From Wyeomyia smithii (Eukaryota; Arthropoda; Insecta; Diptera; Culicidae): DNA of 64,000 bases. A program made the translations under genes and the position numbers. Within the stretch, counting starts at the first letter, position 1; each line of letters starts with the position of its first letter. Positions 46,510 through 57,211 of the stretch are shown in pieces. The notes below the pieces were generated by a model, which saw nothing but the letters and a program-made list of their open reading frames with translations, did no database searches and had not been told where the DNA came from. The DNA lies in the NCBI RefSeq assembly GCF_029784165.1, contig NC_073695.1:162350261-162414260 (forward strand), written 5' to 3'.

Positions 46510-46745
46510 TTCAGCGCTTCGGATTTCTCCGGGACCGCTTTAGTTTTGACACTTTGATTTTTTTTTCGAGCTTGCTCTGAATACAGCGCTTCGGATTTCT
46601 CCGGACTCGCTTCAGCTTTGGCACTTCGGATTTCTCCGGGCTTGCCTCGAATACAGCACTTCGGATTTCTCCGGGCTCGCTTCAGCTTTGGCACTTCGGA
46701 TTTCTCCGGGCTTGCCCCGAACACAGCGCTTCTGATTTCTCCGGA
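46510..46745 (-). repeat. 35-bp tandem repeats in the element leader
   Basis: CTTCGGATTTCTCCGG recurs at 46517, 46589, 46624, 46659, 46694 and, with one change, 46729, giving a 35-bp period in the 5' untranslated leader between the primer-binding site and gag. A chance ORF runs through it. Confidence 0.9.
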
Positions 46746-47121
46746 TTCGCTTCAGTTTTAGCGAATTCTTTTTTTTTTCACTGCCGCCATTGCGTTTTTA
46801 GCGTTTCAGGCCTCACCTTCAAACTGCGCTTCGGGTCTATCCACTATGAAATTCCCGAACTCGCCCTCTGTTTTGGCGCTACAAAGCCATGTTCGGATTC
46901 ACTTTCAATCCACGTTCAACATGTTCAATTCTGTTTTTTATTACACTCGCTCCATAACCAGACTATCACGTTTAACTTAGTATCTAAATCACCTCGAATT
47001 TACGGAACACTATGAAAATTTTATTACCTATTTTCCGTTTTTTCACCGCTGTCAGCAATATTCATGACCTTCACGAGGAAAAAAAGTGTCCCTTTTCCCT
47101 TTTTATAATACTCACCATTAT

Positions 47122-47141
47122 CCTACCGGCTGCGCCAAAAT
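47122..47141 (-). promoter_or_regulatory. Primer-binding site of Ty3/gypsy element 1
   Basis: The minus strand, just inside the 5' LTR, reads TGGCGCAGCCGGTAGGA, beginning with the TGG complementary to tRNA 3' CCA. The tRNA was not identified. Confidence 0.75.
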
Positions 47142-47381
47142 TGTTGGGTCGGTTTGATTGGGGGAGATAATTATTTGCTGCCGCCCGCTACGCTGGTTAG
47201 GATCCAAGTGCCCGAGTCGTTGTTGTGCGCTCTTTTACCATCACGTAGGTTGACTGCTCATGCTGTCACACACACAGTTAGACAAATAAAACGCAATTCG
47301 GACCAGGGCTAATTAGGTGGATTCTACAAATCAACACTGATACGAATCTTCATATCAATATTAAACAGTTGGATCTCTACA
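47142..47381 (-). repeat. 5' LTR of Ty3/gypsy element 1
   Basis: 240 bp; the partner of 41654-41893, with about 6 substitutions. Confidence 0.95.
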
Positions 47382-47386
47382 GGCAG

Positions 47387-48955
47387 TATTACAATATAGT
47401 TTAAAAATAGTTTGAAAATTTAATATCGCGCTCGACAAGTATTTGATCCTATCGCCTACCATGCCCTAACTGATCGGTTACAGACATTTCACTTAGTTCT
47501 ATGCTTTTATTTTATGACTTTCCTAGCTTTTGGACAATTATAATACACATAAACAATTTTTTTTTAATTATACTGTAACCGTTTTGGTCGGGCTGACGAC
47601 AACTAAATTTTGATTGCGATTGTTTTGGCATTTTGTTAATAAACTTAGCACTTTGTTTTGTTTGATATGCATATTTGCATTTTTCCTAGTTTTTAGGCTT
47701 TGTAGGCATGAAACTTTGCCAGTTTCTATACTCAGTAGGTATCTTAGTTTATTTATTATAAGAGAGAACCGGTGCGAAACACCGTGTCCCTGCGCGTCTG
47801 CGTCGGTGGAAGGGAATAGTGCTGCCGTGCATAACGCTCCGGTGTAAACGCGTCTTCGGCTCGGGTTAGTTATGCACATCTAAGGGTTTCCAGAGTGTAG
47901 TGATTTCCCGATGTGTCTTAAGATATTTATTCATGTCTCACGTTGACCGTTTAGTCGGAGACTGCCCGTTCGTCGGTTTTATTTAATCACGTTGCAAACC
48001 GGAACAGGTTTCGTCTGGTCGATAAATATCGAGATTAATTTAATAACTACGCGATGTAAATCTTATAAAGAACCGCCTCTGCCGAGGCGCTTGCTTTCTC
48101 GGAGCTATTCAGGATTATTAGTCACTTATATAAATACTTAGATGCTTCGGGTGGTATATGATTTTCGCGCGCATCATTCACATAGGATCGCTTTGTTTGA
48201 CAAGAAAAATATTCTCGTAATGAGCGAGCACCGCGCGCAGCGGTGTTCGATTCCGTCAAATATCGTGAAGTCATGATAACACAAACCTTTCTTTCCGCCG
48301 CAGTAGTAGAGATTCAGAAATAAACTCGGTCTCGGGCTGTCCGTTTAGCTGGAGATTGTTCACCAATTGCTTTGATATAAGCGTGTCGCCAATCGGAGTA
48401 AGTTTCATTCGGTTTATGAATATCTTGAATAATCTAATGGCTACGCAAAGTCCCGACCAACCACTCTTTAAGTTTCTTCATGAAACGAGAACGATCGCTA
48501 TCGATTAGTTTTGAACCTATATCGATTGATTCCAGTTGTTGTCGTTTCATAAAGGTGCATAAAGAGTGGTTGATCGGGGTATACCTTTGAAAGAGACGCG
48601 TTTATCGAAGTGCGTTTCTGCGTTTCTGATACTCGGGATTGGCCTTATTATGGTTTATTGATTTAAACCAGATTCACATCGTGTAGTCATATATGCGTGG
48701 CTCCAATAACATTACATTGTAAAAATCGGTCAATTTACCAAATAAACCATGCACACCTGTGCGCGGTCCCAAAGGCATTGATAATGTCTCTTGGTCTAAA
48801 CCGGTACCAGATATAAATAAGCTAGTTGTGTTTCTCTAGTCAGCCGGCTGACTATAGAAAAAACCGAAAATAGCTAAATAGAGACGGATAGGAGTTATAT
48901 GTATGATCGCATCACTTATCAAAGTGAATCCTGATCCAACGAGCCCCCCCCCCTA
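47387..48955. other. Non-coding body of the retroposed insert
   Basis: No ORF with motifs. Two loosely similar blocks (CGTTTAGTCGGAGACTG near 47949 and CGTTTAGCTGGAGATTG near 48343, each followed by ACTACGCGA or GCTACGCAA) hint at a ~400-bp diverged tandem organisation. Confidence 0.5.
48455..48582. repeat. ~128-bp imperfect hairpin
   Basis: CCCGACCAACCACTCTTTAAG with CATGAAACGA pairs with TCGTTTCAT and AAAGAGTGGTTGATCGGGG. The stem is over 50 bp with bulges. It could be a small MITE or a structured RNA segment. Confidence 0.7.
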
Positions 48956-48959
48956 CTAA

Positions 48960-49241
48960 CAAAAACCTCCTTCCTGTGACCTTTGTGGAGATGCAGAGGT
49001 AAACACGGTCTCCAAATAGCAAGGGTCACACTAACATCCCTTACCTCTTCCCGCCTGAATGCTAGGACGTGGCCGGCGTCGTTATTGATCCTTTAAAGTA
49101 TTGAGTCACTAAAACTTGTACAATGAGAATGGTCGGTCACTCCCAACCCCATTCAGTTGATTCACTGTACAATTTTACTGGTTCGGATCAATCACGGAGT
49201 GCAACCATTGATATGTGCAGTCAGTCAAGCTAAGCTAAGCT
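48960..49241 (+). mobile_element. Non-LTR retrotransposon 3' UTR with AAGCT tail
   Basis: A non-coding block ending in AAGCTAAGCTAAGCT, immediately followed by the right copy of the 21-bp duplication. Short tandem tails instead of poly(A) are typical of RTE- and CR1-type elements. Confidence 0.65.
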
Positions 49242-49483
49242 ATATTCTATAATTCTGTAATACAGATTCTGTATTGCTTTTTTAGTTCAAAAATCTGTAA
49301 AATACAGAAAAATCTGTATATGTGGCATCCCTGTCCTGACTATGAACTGTTGGAGTGTAAAGCCAAATTGAACTACTCGGTTTTAATTCCAGGTTAAAAG
49401 GCAATTTTATTGAACATCATCTCTTCAGGTCATTATAAGCGACCGTGTTGGTCTAGCGATTGTTACAGAGTTATTTTTTGTTT

Positions 49484-49648
49484 GGGGACATCCACATACC
49501 ACGTGGACAGCTTTGGGGGGGGGTGGGTGTTTGGGTAATGTCCACGGTCCATACATTTTTTTTAGAATTTATATGGGCAGTTGTCCACGGAGGGGGAGGG
49601 GGGGTCAAAACCGTTAAAAATCTGTTCACGTGGTATGTGGATGGCCCC
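49484..49648. mobile_element. 165-bp G-rich MITE
   Basis: The ends GGGGACATCCACATACCACGTG and the inverted GGGGCCATCCACATACCACGTG match at all but one position; the interior has two poly-G runs. GGGG...CATCCAC ends recall common mosquito MITEs. The target duplication is unclear. Confidence 0.8.
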
Positions 49649-49832
49649 TTTCTCATTCTTGGACTTGTCTACACCTACTACTGCTTATAGCACACACCTT
49701 CTCTACAAGCTGCCGCGCACGTGTTGCACAGCTTTGAGCTTCCCACCTAAAGCTTTCTGTACAATATTGCATACATGCTGACTATCAAGATACATTTAGT
49801 TCTTCTCAATCTACATACTAACTAATAAAGGT

Positions 49833-50037
49833 TGTTCTCGTTGTAAATAAAACTCCGTATTCTACGATTTAACGAGTATTTATTATGAGCGAACTTAACC
49901 ACGCGGTGGTCTATAACTGATTAATCTTACACTGTCTTGTTCTTAGACTTGTACAGCCTATCGATAGTAGTAGTAGTATAAAACATTATAATAGTAGTAG
50001 TATTGGAATAGACGAGGGGTGCGCTAATATTACAACA
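49833..50037 (-). repeat. 3' LTR of Ty3/gypsy element 2
   Basis: 205 bp, TG...CA. The adjacent polypurine tract on the minus strand reads AAAGTGAGGAGGA (50050-50038). Confidence 0.93.
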
Positions 50038-50064
50038 TCCTCCTCACTTTGAGAAGAATCACAT

Positions 50065-50832
50065 TTATTTTAAACTCACATCGTAATCCTTCAACTTCTG
50101 TGGCATACGTGTTTCACGTTTGGGTCTGGTCGCACTGGTATAGTCTGCTTGTTTCGCTGACTTTTCAACGCATTGCTTCGGTTTGTGATTACGCGTCACT
50201 GCATCATACGCTTGATCAGACGTTACCTCTGGAACTGTCACTGAATACGAGGACGATACAATCGCAGGCGGCATTGCAACATCACAATTGGTGGAATTAT
50301 TTTTATCCTCCTGAGTGTTCGCGAATAAAGCAGTCGAATCTGCTGATTCATGAAGATTGGAAAACTCAGCAAATGGTTGGTTTACTCGTACCAAAGAAAG
50401 CGATTCGGAAATGTTCTAGGCGGTCTCATGCCGTGGCTTTAGGTGAACCAAACTACGTCGATATTCTGTGCCTGCTGCGTTTATCAAGTAGGAGCGATCA
50501 TTCAAGCGTCTTGTTACAATTCCTGGTGTACAAATTTTAGTTTCTTCAGGATTTAGCTGAGCAAAAACCGGTGAACCCACCTGTAAATCAGGAAAGTTTC
50601 GGGTTCTTGCATCGTAGTTGAATTTGGATTTTTTACGCTGTTTCTCGATGGCTTGCGGTACTTCTTCTACCACTTTTGGGAGAAACTTAGTGACTGAAGA
50701 AGGAACAATGTACCGTGTGGATCGTGAGAAAAGTCGCGCAGCCGGACTGGAGCCAATCTTGTTCGGAACATTGCGCCAGTGAAGTAGGGCGAACCAAAAA
50801 TTTTCGTCTGTGTCTTCACATTTCTTCATCAT
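50065..50832 (-). pseudogene. Element 2 integrase C-terminus and tail
   Basis: 50419-50832 encodes the end of the integrase core and its C-terminal domain (FWFALLHWRNVPNKIGSSPAARL, FAQLNPEETKI, VTRRLNDRSYLI). A TAG at 50416-50418 separates it from an in-frame hydrophilic tail (50065-50415) ending SLK before the stop. The tail holds many Ser/Thr and basic residues and no known fold. Confidence 0.85.
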
Positions 50833-51135
50833 TTTCTTGACAATTTTGACCGCTGCCTCCGACTTTCCATTTGCCTACTGATGATGCGGCGATGACGTAA
50901 TGTGTTCGAAGTCCCAGTCTTTTGCGAATTGGGCCATCTTGCGGTTGATGAAGTTTGTGCCATTGTCCGTCAAAACCATCTGCGGCACACCATGCCGCGC
51001 AAAGTTTCTTTTGCACACCTTAATTACGGACTCCGGAGTCAAACCTTCTAAGGGGTCGACCTCAAAGTAGTCGGAGTAATGATCGACCGTAACGAGGAAT
51101 TTTCGCTTGCGACCGCGGTGCTCTATGAAAAATAC
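50833..51135 (-). pseudogene. Element 2 integrase core, second part
   Basis: The minus strand encodes RGRKRKFLVTVDHYSDYF, then MVLTDNGTNFINRKM with the second catalytic Asp, and after a TAG (50875-50877) ANGKSEAAVKIVKK with the catalytic Glu. It is separated from the first catalytic Asp by the 1.6-kb insertion. Confidence 0.85.
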
Positions 51136-52736
51136 TACAAGGTATACAGCCCTAGGGTTGTATGAAATGGTGACGTGGGACTAAACACTGTAATTAGGGG
51201 ATTTTTTTGTTACAAAATATACAGAGTCTGCATACAGAATCAATGTGTTTATTTTCAGCCTCCCCTGGAAATCAATTTTTGGAATATATTCAACAACACT
51301 CGAAGAAATATCATTTATATTTGGCGATATTATGCCTTTAGTATTTTTTTTTTGTGCAAAAAAATATGTATTTAACAAGGCACAAGCATATCGTGCTTGT
51401 TGAAGAAGCACCAAGAATTTCTCATAATGCGTCAAAGTCAGAATTATCTCTATATCCTCAAAAATCAAATTCAATAATGCTTACGTTATCATAATGAATG
51501 GTTTTGTCTTATTTAACTCTAACTAAATCAAATCTATAGTATGGATATTACTTTCAAAATAATATGGAAGCCCTTACAAAGGTTCATCAATTGGAAAACA
51601 AAAGAAAATATTTTGAACAAAATTCCTAACAAGTTCCAGCAAAAAATCATAGAAATCCACAATTACATTTTTATTTTTTGCTTGACAATTTTTTCATTTG
51701 CCTGCAACTACATTCGCTGTATTACGAAGACAGGAAATATACGTTTATTATGGTAAAGCTTAGAATAATAATATATCATCTAACAATTTTGAAATATAAA
51801 AAGAGATTCTGTACGAATCTTACTAAATAAACTAAAAAATCACAAGCATTCGCAGGTTCTTACTCTTCTATAAATGTATATATTTAGGAATTTACTCTTT
51901 CGATACTATCCGGTCACGATTATTTAGTGAATATCGAAGATAAAATTTAAAAAATATCCGTTGCAAAAATTTACAATTCTTGTTGAGTAATTCATGGCAA
52001 TCATATTTATGAAATAAACTTTCAATCACCATCAACAGCAGCATTGTAGTTTTTCCTCAATTGCATACGAATAGAAATGTACGAACAAAAGTGTACCACT
52101 GCAATACGAATAGTACTGCTGCAGTACGAATAGAAGAGTACCAATGCAATCATAGACGACGAGAGACCTGCGGTTCTATACTCCACTGGTACTGTTGCTT
52201 TTACTGGCATGTTTTCTTTCAAGACATCAGTTTTTATTAGGTTCTACAGTACCTTACACGCAGGTTTAGAGATTGTTCAAGGATGGGTATTGTTTCAAAC
52301 TTTTAGGAAAACTTTTACCTTCGAGACATCATATTAGTCTAAGCTCATGGAAGCAAAAATAAATTGACCTATTGGGACGGGGAGACTCTGTCAATTTTTT
52401 TTTCGAAATTGATACAGGGAATATCACAGGGAACGGATGGTGTCCATTCACGTCGTCTGTGCTAGGAATGCTCGCATGTAATTGGTTCATTATTCGCGTA
52501 AATTTGTTATTGAAATTATTATCAATTTTACCGCTTAGCAATGAAATTAGAGTGATAATTAACACATTACAAAATTGTTATACATTTTATCTATCCAACA
52601 ACATATTGGTTATTGTTATCCATCATGTGGTTATGCTGTTATTAGCGTTTGAAATCTGATGCAACATTTGCCCGTTTCATTTCAAATTTTACAGAATGCA
52701 TCCCAGTATAGTAAACAAAGACGTGTCCCACGTCAA
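51136..52736. mobile_element. 1.6-kb non-coding insertion in the integrase core
   Basis: The flanking integrase codons become contiguous if 51136-52736 is removed with a 3-bp (TAC) or 2-bp (TA) duplication. TGACGTGGGAC near the left end recurs inverted near the right end, with further sequence (TACAGCCCTAGGGTTGTATG) only on the left. No transposase. It looks like a non-autonomous DNA element with asymmetric or degraded ends. Confidence 0.7.
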
Positions 52737-53243
52737 TACATCCATACTCACCATTTGGAATGGGAACACTGGGATACTGTGACTCATCATCGGAGGGTTT
52801 GGTTGAGAAGCGGCGTATTTCGCGCAGATTTTGCACTCTTTCACGACATACTCAATGTGGGAACTCATGCCAGGCCAAAAGAGATTCGCTCTGGCCAACT
52901 TCAATGTTGCTTCTACGCCGCCGCCATGACTCACATGGCAGCATTCAATCAGCTTGCGTCGTAGAAAGTATGGTACCACAATTCGATCATTTCGCAAAAC
53001 CAAATCATCAACAGTGCTCAATTTGTTTCTGTAGTTGTAATAAACTCGAACACCATCAGGCACTTTATCAATCACCTTCGGCCAACCGTGATAAATGTAG
53101 TAAATGATCAACTGCATCGATGAATCGGCTTTTATTGCTTGAATTATTTCGCTCAAACGTTGGTCAGAGATGCTTAGGTAAGTGGTTGGTTTTACATCTT
53201 CGATTTCTTTCAGCACTTTGAAAATATTCAGCTTTCGGGTTAT
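52737..53243 (-). pseudogene. Element 2 integrase N-terminus
   Basis: The frame holds the spacer after RNase H, then the integrase zinc site (CHVSHGGGVEATLKLARANLFWPGM and ECKICAKY) and the start of the core with the first catalytic Asp in SMDV, where the DNA insertion begins. A TGA near 53244 separates it from RNase H in the same frame. Confidence 0.85.
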
Positions 53244-54580
53244 TCAGGTTTCATTGGAGGTTAATGGAGCTCGAGAAAGAGCGTCGGCAACTACGTTGTC
53301 TTTGCCAGTCACGTACATTACCGACAAATTGTACCGTTGTAGGTTTAGCAGCATGTGTTGCAGCCGGCGCGGTGCCAACAGCAGTAGTTTCTGGAAAATG
53401 TTGATCAATGGTCGGTGGTCAGTCTTGACGACAGCCTTCGGATTTCCTACGATAAGTTGATCAAACCGTACACACGCGAACAGGATCCCAACAGCTCCTT
53501 TTCTATTTGCGCATAGTTTCCTTCTGCTGGTGTGAACGTTCTCGATGCAAATCCGACCACTCCATCTTGCTGATATATTGCCGCACCCAAACCATAGCAA
53601 CTGGCATCACACTCTATCGTTATTGGAAGATTAGGATCATAGTAACGTAGCGTCCCGATCTCAGCAAACAGTGACTTTACTCTGTTGTATTCCTCTTCTT
53701 CAACTTTTGTCCAATTCCAATCAAATTCTTCAGAGATTAGTTTTCGTAGGTTAGTGAGATTGACGCTGAGATTCCTTACAAATCGGCTCAGGTAGTTTAC
53801 TATTCCGATGAAGCGGTGCACTTCCTTTCTGTTCGTTGGTTTAGGGAACTCTCGAATGGCAGTAACCTTAGTTTCGTCTGGCTTTAATCCGTGATCTGTA
53901 AGAACGTGTCCGTAAAATTTCACCGACGTTTGACACAATTTTAGTTTAGACAAATTTAATTTCACGTTCTTTTCCTGCAGTCTAATTAATAAAGCTTTCA
54001 GGCATACATTGTGGTTTTTTAACGCTTCTTCGAGGGAATTCCCTGATCCATAAACCAAAACATCGTCTGCAATACATTCAACACTATCCAGTCCTTCAAA
54101 AGCTTCTTGTAACTTCAGCTGAAAAATTTCCGGTGCCGAGGCGATACCGAAAGGCAAACGTGTCCAACGAAAGCGTCCGTAAGGTGTCCAAGAAGTGGTC
54201 AGCTTACTGCTGGCTTCATCTAATTCCACATGCCAGAATCCTTTCTTAGCATCAACGGTTGAAAAAACCTTCGCCTGTCCGAGCTCCGGTAAAATTTCAT
54301 CCAACGTGACAAACTGCAGAAGTGGTCTTTTTAGCGCCTTATTTAGGGGAACTGGATCCAGACAAAGTCGAATTCCATTCGATCCAGGACGTTGTACAAT
54401 TACTAGATTGCTAACCCAGTCAGTGTGCGACGCTTCCTTGACTATGAGGCCATCCTTTTCTAGCTACTCGAGTTCTTTCTTCAGATTGTTTCTCATTGCT
54501 ATCGGGATCCGTCTGGGAGGCTGGATTGATGGTGGTACATTTTTATCGATCTCTAACGAAACGGTACCGGAAAATTTTCC
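53244..54580 (-). pseudogene. Element 2 reverse transcriptase and RNase H
   Basis: The RT frame (53447-54304 and upstream to 54580) contains FSTVDAKKGFWHVEL (first catalytic Asp), RLPFGIASAPEIFQ and ECIADDVLVYG, the catalytic pair in an IADD context. RNase H follows (ITIECDASCYGLG; ASRTFTPAEGNYAQIEKELL). A frameshift near 53480-53520 passes to 53244-53600, which completes RNase H (VVKTDHRPL, NVVADALSRAP). Upstream, a TAG at 54464-54466 interrupts the RT N-terminus, and another at 54581-54583 separates it from protease; all are in one frame. Confidence 0.88.
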
Positions 54581-54583
54581 CTA

Positions 54584-55378
54584 GCCAGTGAAAAGATCCC
54601 GATGGTTATCGATTATCTTTTGAGCCTCAATTCGGTAAATGTTAAGCAGTTTCTCTGGTGGGGCCGTAGATTTTGGTTGAGTGAACTGCACTGTTTTGCA
54701 AAACTTCACGAAACCAAGTTCTCGAGAAGCTTTAGCAGAAAGCAGAGGACGGTGATCAACGTCCACCACCTGGAGAACTAAGCGATACTTTCTATCATTT
54801 CGACGGCATGGGATCTTGACCTGTCCTAACACTTTGATAGGACCACCACCAAAGCTTTGAAGCCGCAGCTTGGAAGGCTGTACCAGTGGGTTGTCAATTC
54901 CGCTAAGCTTAGCTAGACTCGAGAATCCGATCAGACTTGTATTTGCCCCGGTGTCGACTTCACAAGTTACGGATTTCCAGTCGTTGGCGAATTTCAAATC
55001 AAGTTTCGCTAATACGCTACCGCCGTGGTCCGAATTGTCGAATATTTTCCCGATCTCGTACTCTTCTGATTCTTCCGATGAAGTGTTATCGTCCGATGAC
55101 GTTGCGTCGTTGGATTCAGTGCTCTCATCCTTCACTTCCTTTATTCGTCGAGATCGCCGATTCTTCGGTCTTTTGTTAGCTTTACAAACTTTTCCAAAAT
55201 GGTTTTTACCGTTACACTTGTAGCAGCGTTTTCCCAGGGCAGGACAAGATCCTTTGGAAAATTTGTGGCGATCTCCACAGAACTTGCATCGAAGTGATCC
55301 TTTTACTGACTTATCTTTACTTACTTTGTTGACATCTGCCGTTTTAGGTGTTGACATCGCCAGATCCAGTGACCGCTT
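54584..55378 (-). pseudogene. Element 2 nucleocapsid and protease
   Basis: Basic nucleocapsid with two CCHC-type knuckles (CKFCGDRHKFSKGSC and CYKCNGKNHFGKVC), an acidic Ser/Glu-rich linker, and an aspartic protease with CEVDTGANTSLIG as active site. It is open from the poly(A) insertion site to the TAG at 54581. The gag and protease regions are in one frame, so no frameshift signal is needed between them. Confidence 0.88.
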
Positions 55379-55533
55379 TTTTTTGTTTTTTTTTTTGCGA
55401 AGGTAGCGGGAAAATCTGCAAACAGACACCTGAGAAGAGAACTCAGGGTGTGGGGATGAGACTAGGGGAGAGATGCTGGGGTAGTTACACTCCCCCAGAC
55501 CCCTACTGATCCCTGTCTCGACCCACTAAAGCC
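55379..55533 (-). mobile_element. Short poly(A) retroposed fragment in gag
   Basis: The 155-bp insert ends on the minus strand with an A-rich tail (A11, C, A8) and is flanked by GTGACCGCTT on both sides (55369-55378, 55534-55543). The body (GGGTCTGGGGGAGTGTAAC) looks like the 3' UTR of a non-LTR element, severely 5'-truncated. Confidence 0.85.
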
Positions 55534-55546
55534 GTGACCGCTTGGC

Positions 55547-55818
55547 CACAGAGAACAGACGTTCATCTTCTTTTCAAAAGATGTGTAAAAAATTGCAACC
55601 GTCATTTACCACTAAGTGGTAATGCTCCCGCTATGTGGCGCTTTTGTCACTTACAAACCAAGCACTGATATCGATAAAATATCGATACAGCAATATTTAT
55701 GCAGCGCAACTGGGGCACTACAAGACAGATGTCGTTAGTGTATTAACGTATTTTGATTCAAATTTTTACACACGATTTTCAAATTTCTTTATATGAATAT
55801 GAATGTCTGTTCTCTGTG
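55547..55818. mobile_element. 272-bp MITE with CACAGAGAACAGAC ends (copy 2)
   Basis: The ends CACAGAGAACAGACGTTCAT and the inverted ATGAATGTCTGTTCTCTGTG are flanked by a 7-bp duplication GCTTGGC (55540-55546, 55819-55825). It interrupts gag. Same termini as 31447-32238. Confidence 0.88.
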
Positions 55819-55825
55819 GCTTGGC

Positions 55826-56453
55826 CGCGATCTCTTCGGCTCGACACATATCCACGGCTTTCATAAGTATTATGATAGTCATCGACAACATTTTTTTCCT
55901 CAACTGTGACCATCGGTTAGCCGTGACGATCTTAAACGTGATAAGCTCATTTTCTAGATTACCAAGCTTAGCCAACTTTGCAAGAGTTTTGAGACGTGAT
56001 GAATAATCATCGATCGACTCATGCGAGAATTGACCAGCCGAAAAGAAATCTAACCGATCGATAATAATGTTTCGCTTCGCCACGACTTTTTCCTTGATGG
56101 CGGCTAAAGCTGTGATCGGATCTACCTGCTGCTCCGCAGTTAATTCGAAGTTGAAATATTTTCTTCTGGCCGTCTCTCCGATCACCGAAAGAAGAATGCT
56201 GACTTTCTTGGCGTTCTCTGCAATCGGCCGCTGGTCCATTCCAATAGCTCTCGAATATTCGTTCCAGCTTTTAACAAAAAAAATCTAAATTCTCCTCCAT
56301 GTCGCCATCTACGACTAACGGTGACGGCTGGGGAACTGGAATTCTCGACGACGACGACGGCTGTTGATTGACTGCCGTGGCCACTCCCTCCATCAGCCTC
56401 ATCGAAAATTCTGCCTGTTGGGTCATAAAGTGTTGGAATTGTGTAGCATCCAT
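55826..56453 (-). pseudogene. Element 2 gag N-terminal part
   Basis: The first frame starts at ATG 56453 (TQFQHFMTQQAEFSMRLMEG) and shifts in an A8 homopolymer near 56275-56283. The second frame (to 55826) carries a retrotransposon-gag-like helical region (AENAKKVSILLSVIGETARRKYF, AIKEKVVAKRNIIIDRLDFF, SRLKTLAKLAKLG) and ends at the CACAGAG MITE. It would have continued into the nucleocapsid at 55378. Confidence 0.85.
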
Positions 56454-56622
56454 ATCGATGAGGATTCCGAATTCCTATATGCAAAAATCAACCGTATTAC
56501 AAAATGGCTTCCGATGCCTTCACAAAACGTGTCCAAAATGTTATTCACTCCCGTTTTTTTTTATTTCGGGGAAACACAAATACAACAAATGACTAACTAG
56601 TCCGTGTCCGCATCTGACACCA

Positions 56623-56826
56623 TGTTCTCGTTGTAAATAAAACTCCATATTCTACGATTTAACGAATATTTATTATGAGCGAACTTAACCACGCGGTGGT
56701 CTATAACTGATTAATCTTACACTGTCTTATTCTTAGACTTGTACAGCCTATCGATAGTAGTAGTAGTATGAAGCATTATAATAGTAGTAATATTGGAATA
56801 GACGAGGGGTGCGCCAATATACAACA
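56623..56826 (-). repeat. 5' LTR of Ty3/gypsy element 2
   Basis: 204 bp. On the minus strand it is followed directly by TGGTGTCAGATGCGGAC, a candidate primer-binding site; the tRNA was not identified. Confidence 0.92.
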
Positions 56827-56904
56827 AAGGTGAATGGCAAATTGCTTATTATTTACATTTCACATTCTAATTGCAGTGACTGCTGTGAAATGTTATTTTC
56901 AACA

Positions 56905-57211
56905 CTTCCCCAGAATTTGCACATTCAGCATATTAAACAATCTTCGTTGCGTGTTCTTAGGTAACCCCTTGGTGAACGCGTCGGCTGGTTGATCTACACT
57001 AGGGATGAATTGCAGCATGATTCGTTCTTGCTTGATGAGATCCCGTATGAAGAGATATTTGATTCTAGATGTTTCATCCTCTGGTTCGATCTCGGCTCCT
57101 CTGCTTTATGCACGGAATGCTGTCCTCCATTATAATGAATGGTGATATCACCACATCCAATTCTTTAAGATGTTTTGCTATCCACATCCCTTCTTTTGCA
57201 GCAGAACACAG
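56905..57211 (-). pseudogene. copia RNase H, C-terminal part
   Basis: The minus strand encodes AAKEGMWIAKHLKELDVVISPF, then, over frameshifts, segments like the copia RNase H end (KYLFIRDLI, QFIPSVDQPADAFTKGLP read in alternate frames) and a closing Leu-rich stretch before the polypurine tract. It is interrupted upstream by the palindromic element. Confidence 0.78.

Larger units (their letters stand above)
41654..47381 (-). mobile_element. Complete Ty3/gypsy LTR retrotransposon
   Basis: Two 240-bp LTRs (41654-41893, 47142-47381), each TG...CA, differ at about 6 positions (2.5%). A 5-bp duplication GGCAG flanks the element (41649-41653, 47382-47386). On the minus strand the order is LTR, primer-binding site, leader with 35-bp repeats, gag, a short gap, pol (protease, RT, RNase H, integrase), polypurine tract, LTR. 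Gag has one in-frame amber codon; pol is uninterrupted. It is the best-preserved element here. Confidence 0.95.
49833..56826 (-). mobile_element. Ty3/gypsy LTR retrotransposon 2, decayed
   Basis: The LTRs at 49833-50037 (205 bp) and 56623-56826 (204 bp) differ by about seven substitutions and one indel (~3.4%). The 5-bp duplication AAGGT is at 49828-49832 and 56827-56831. Gag and pol lie on the minus strand with several nonsense codons, two or more frameshifts and three later insertions (51136-52736, 55379-55533, 55547-55818). It is inserted in the copia 3' LTR. Confidence 0.93.
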
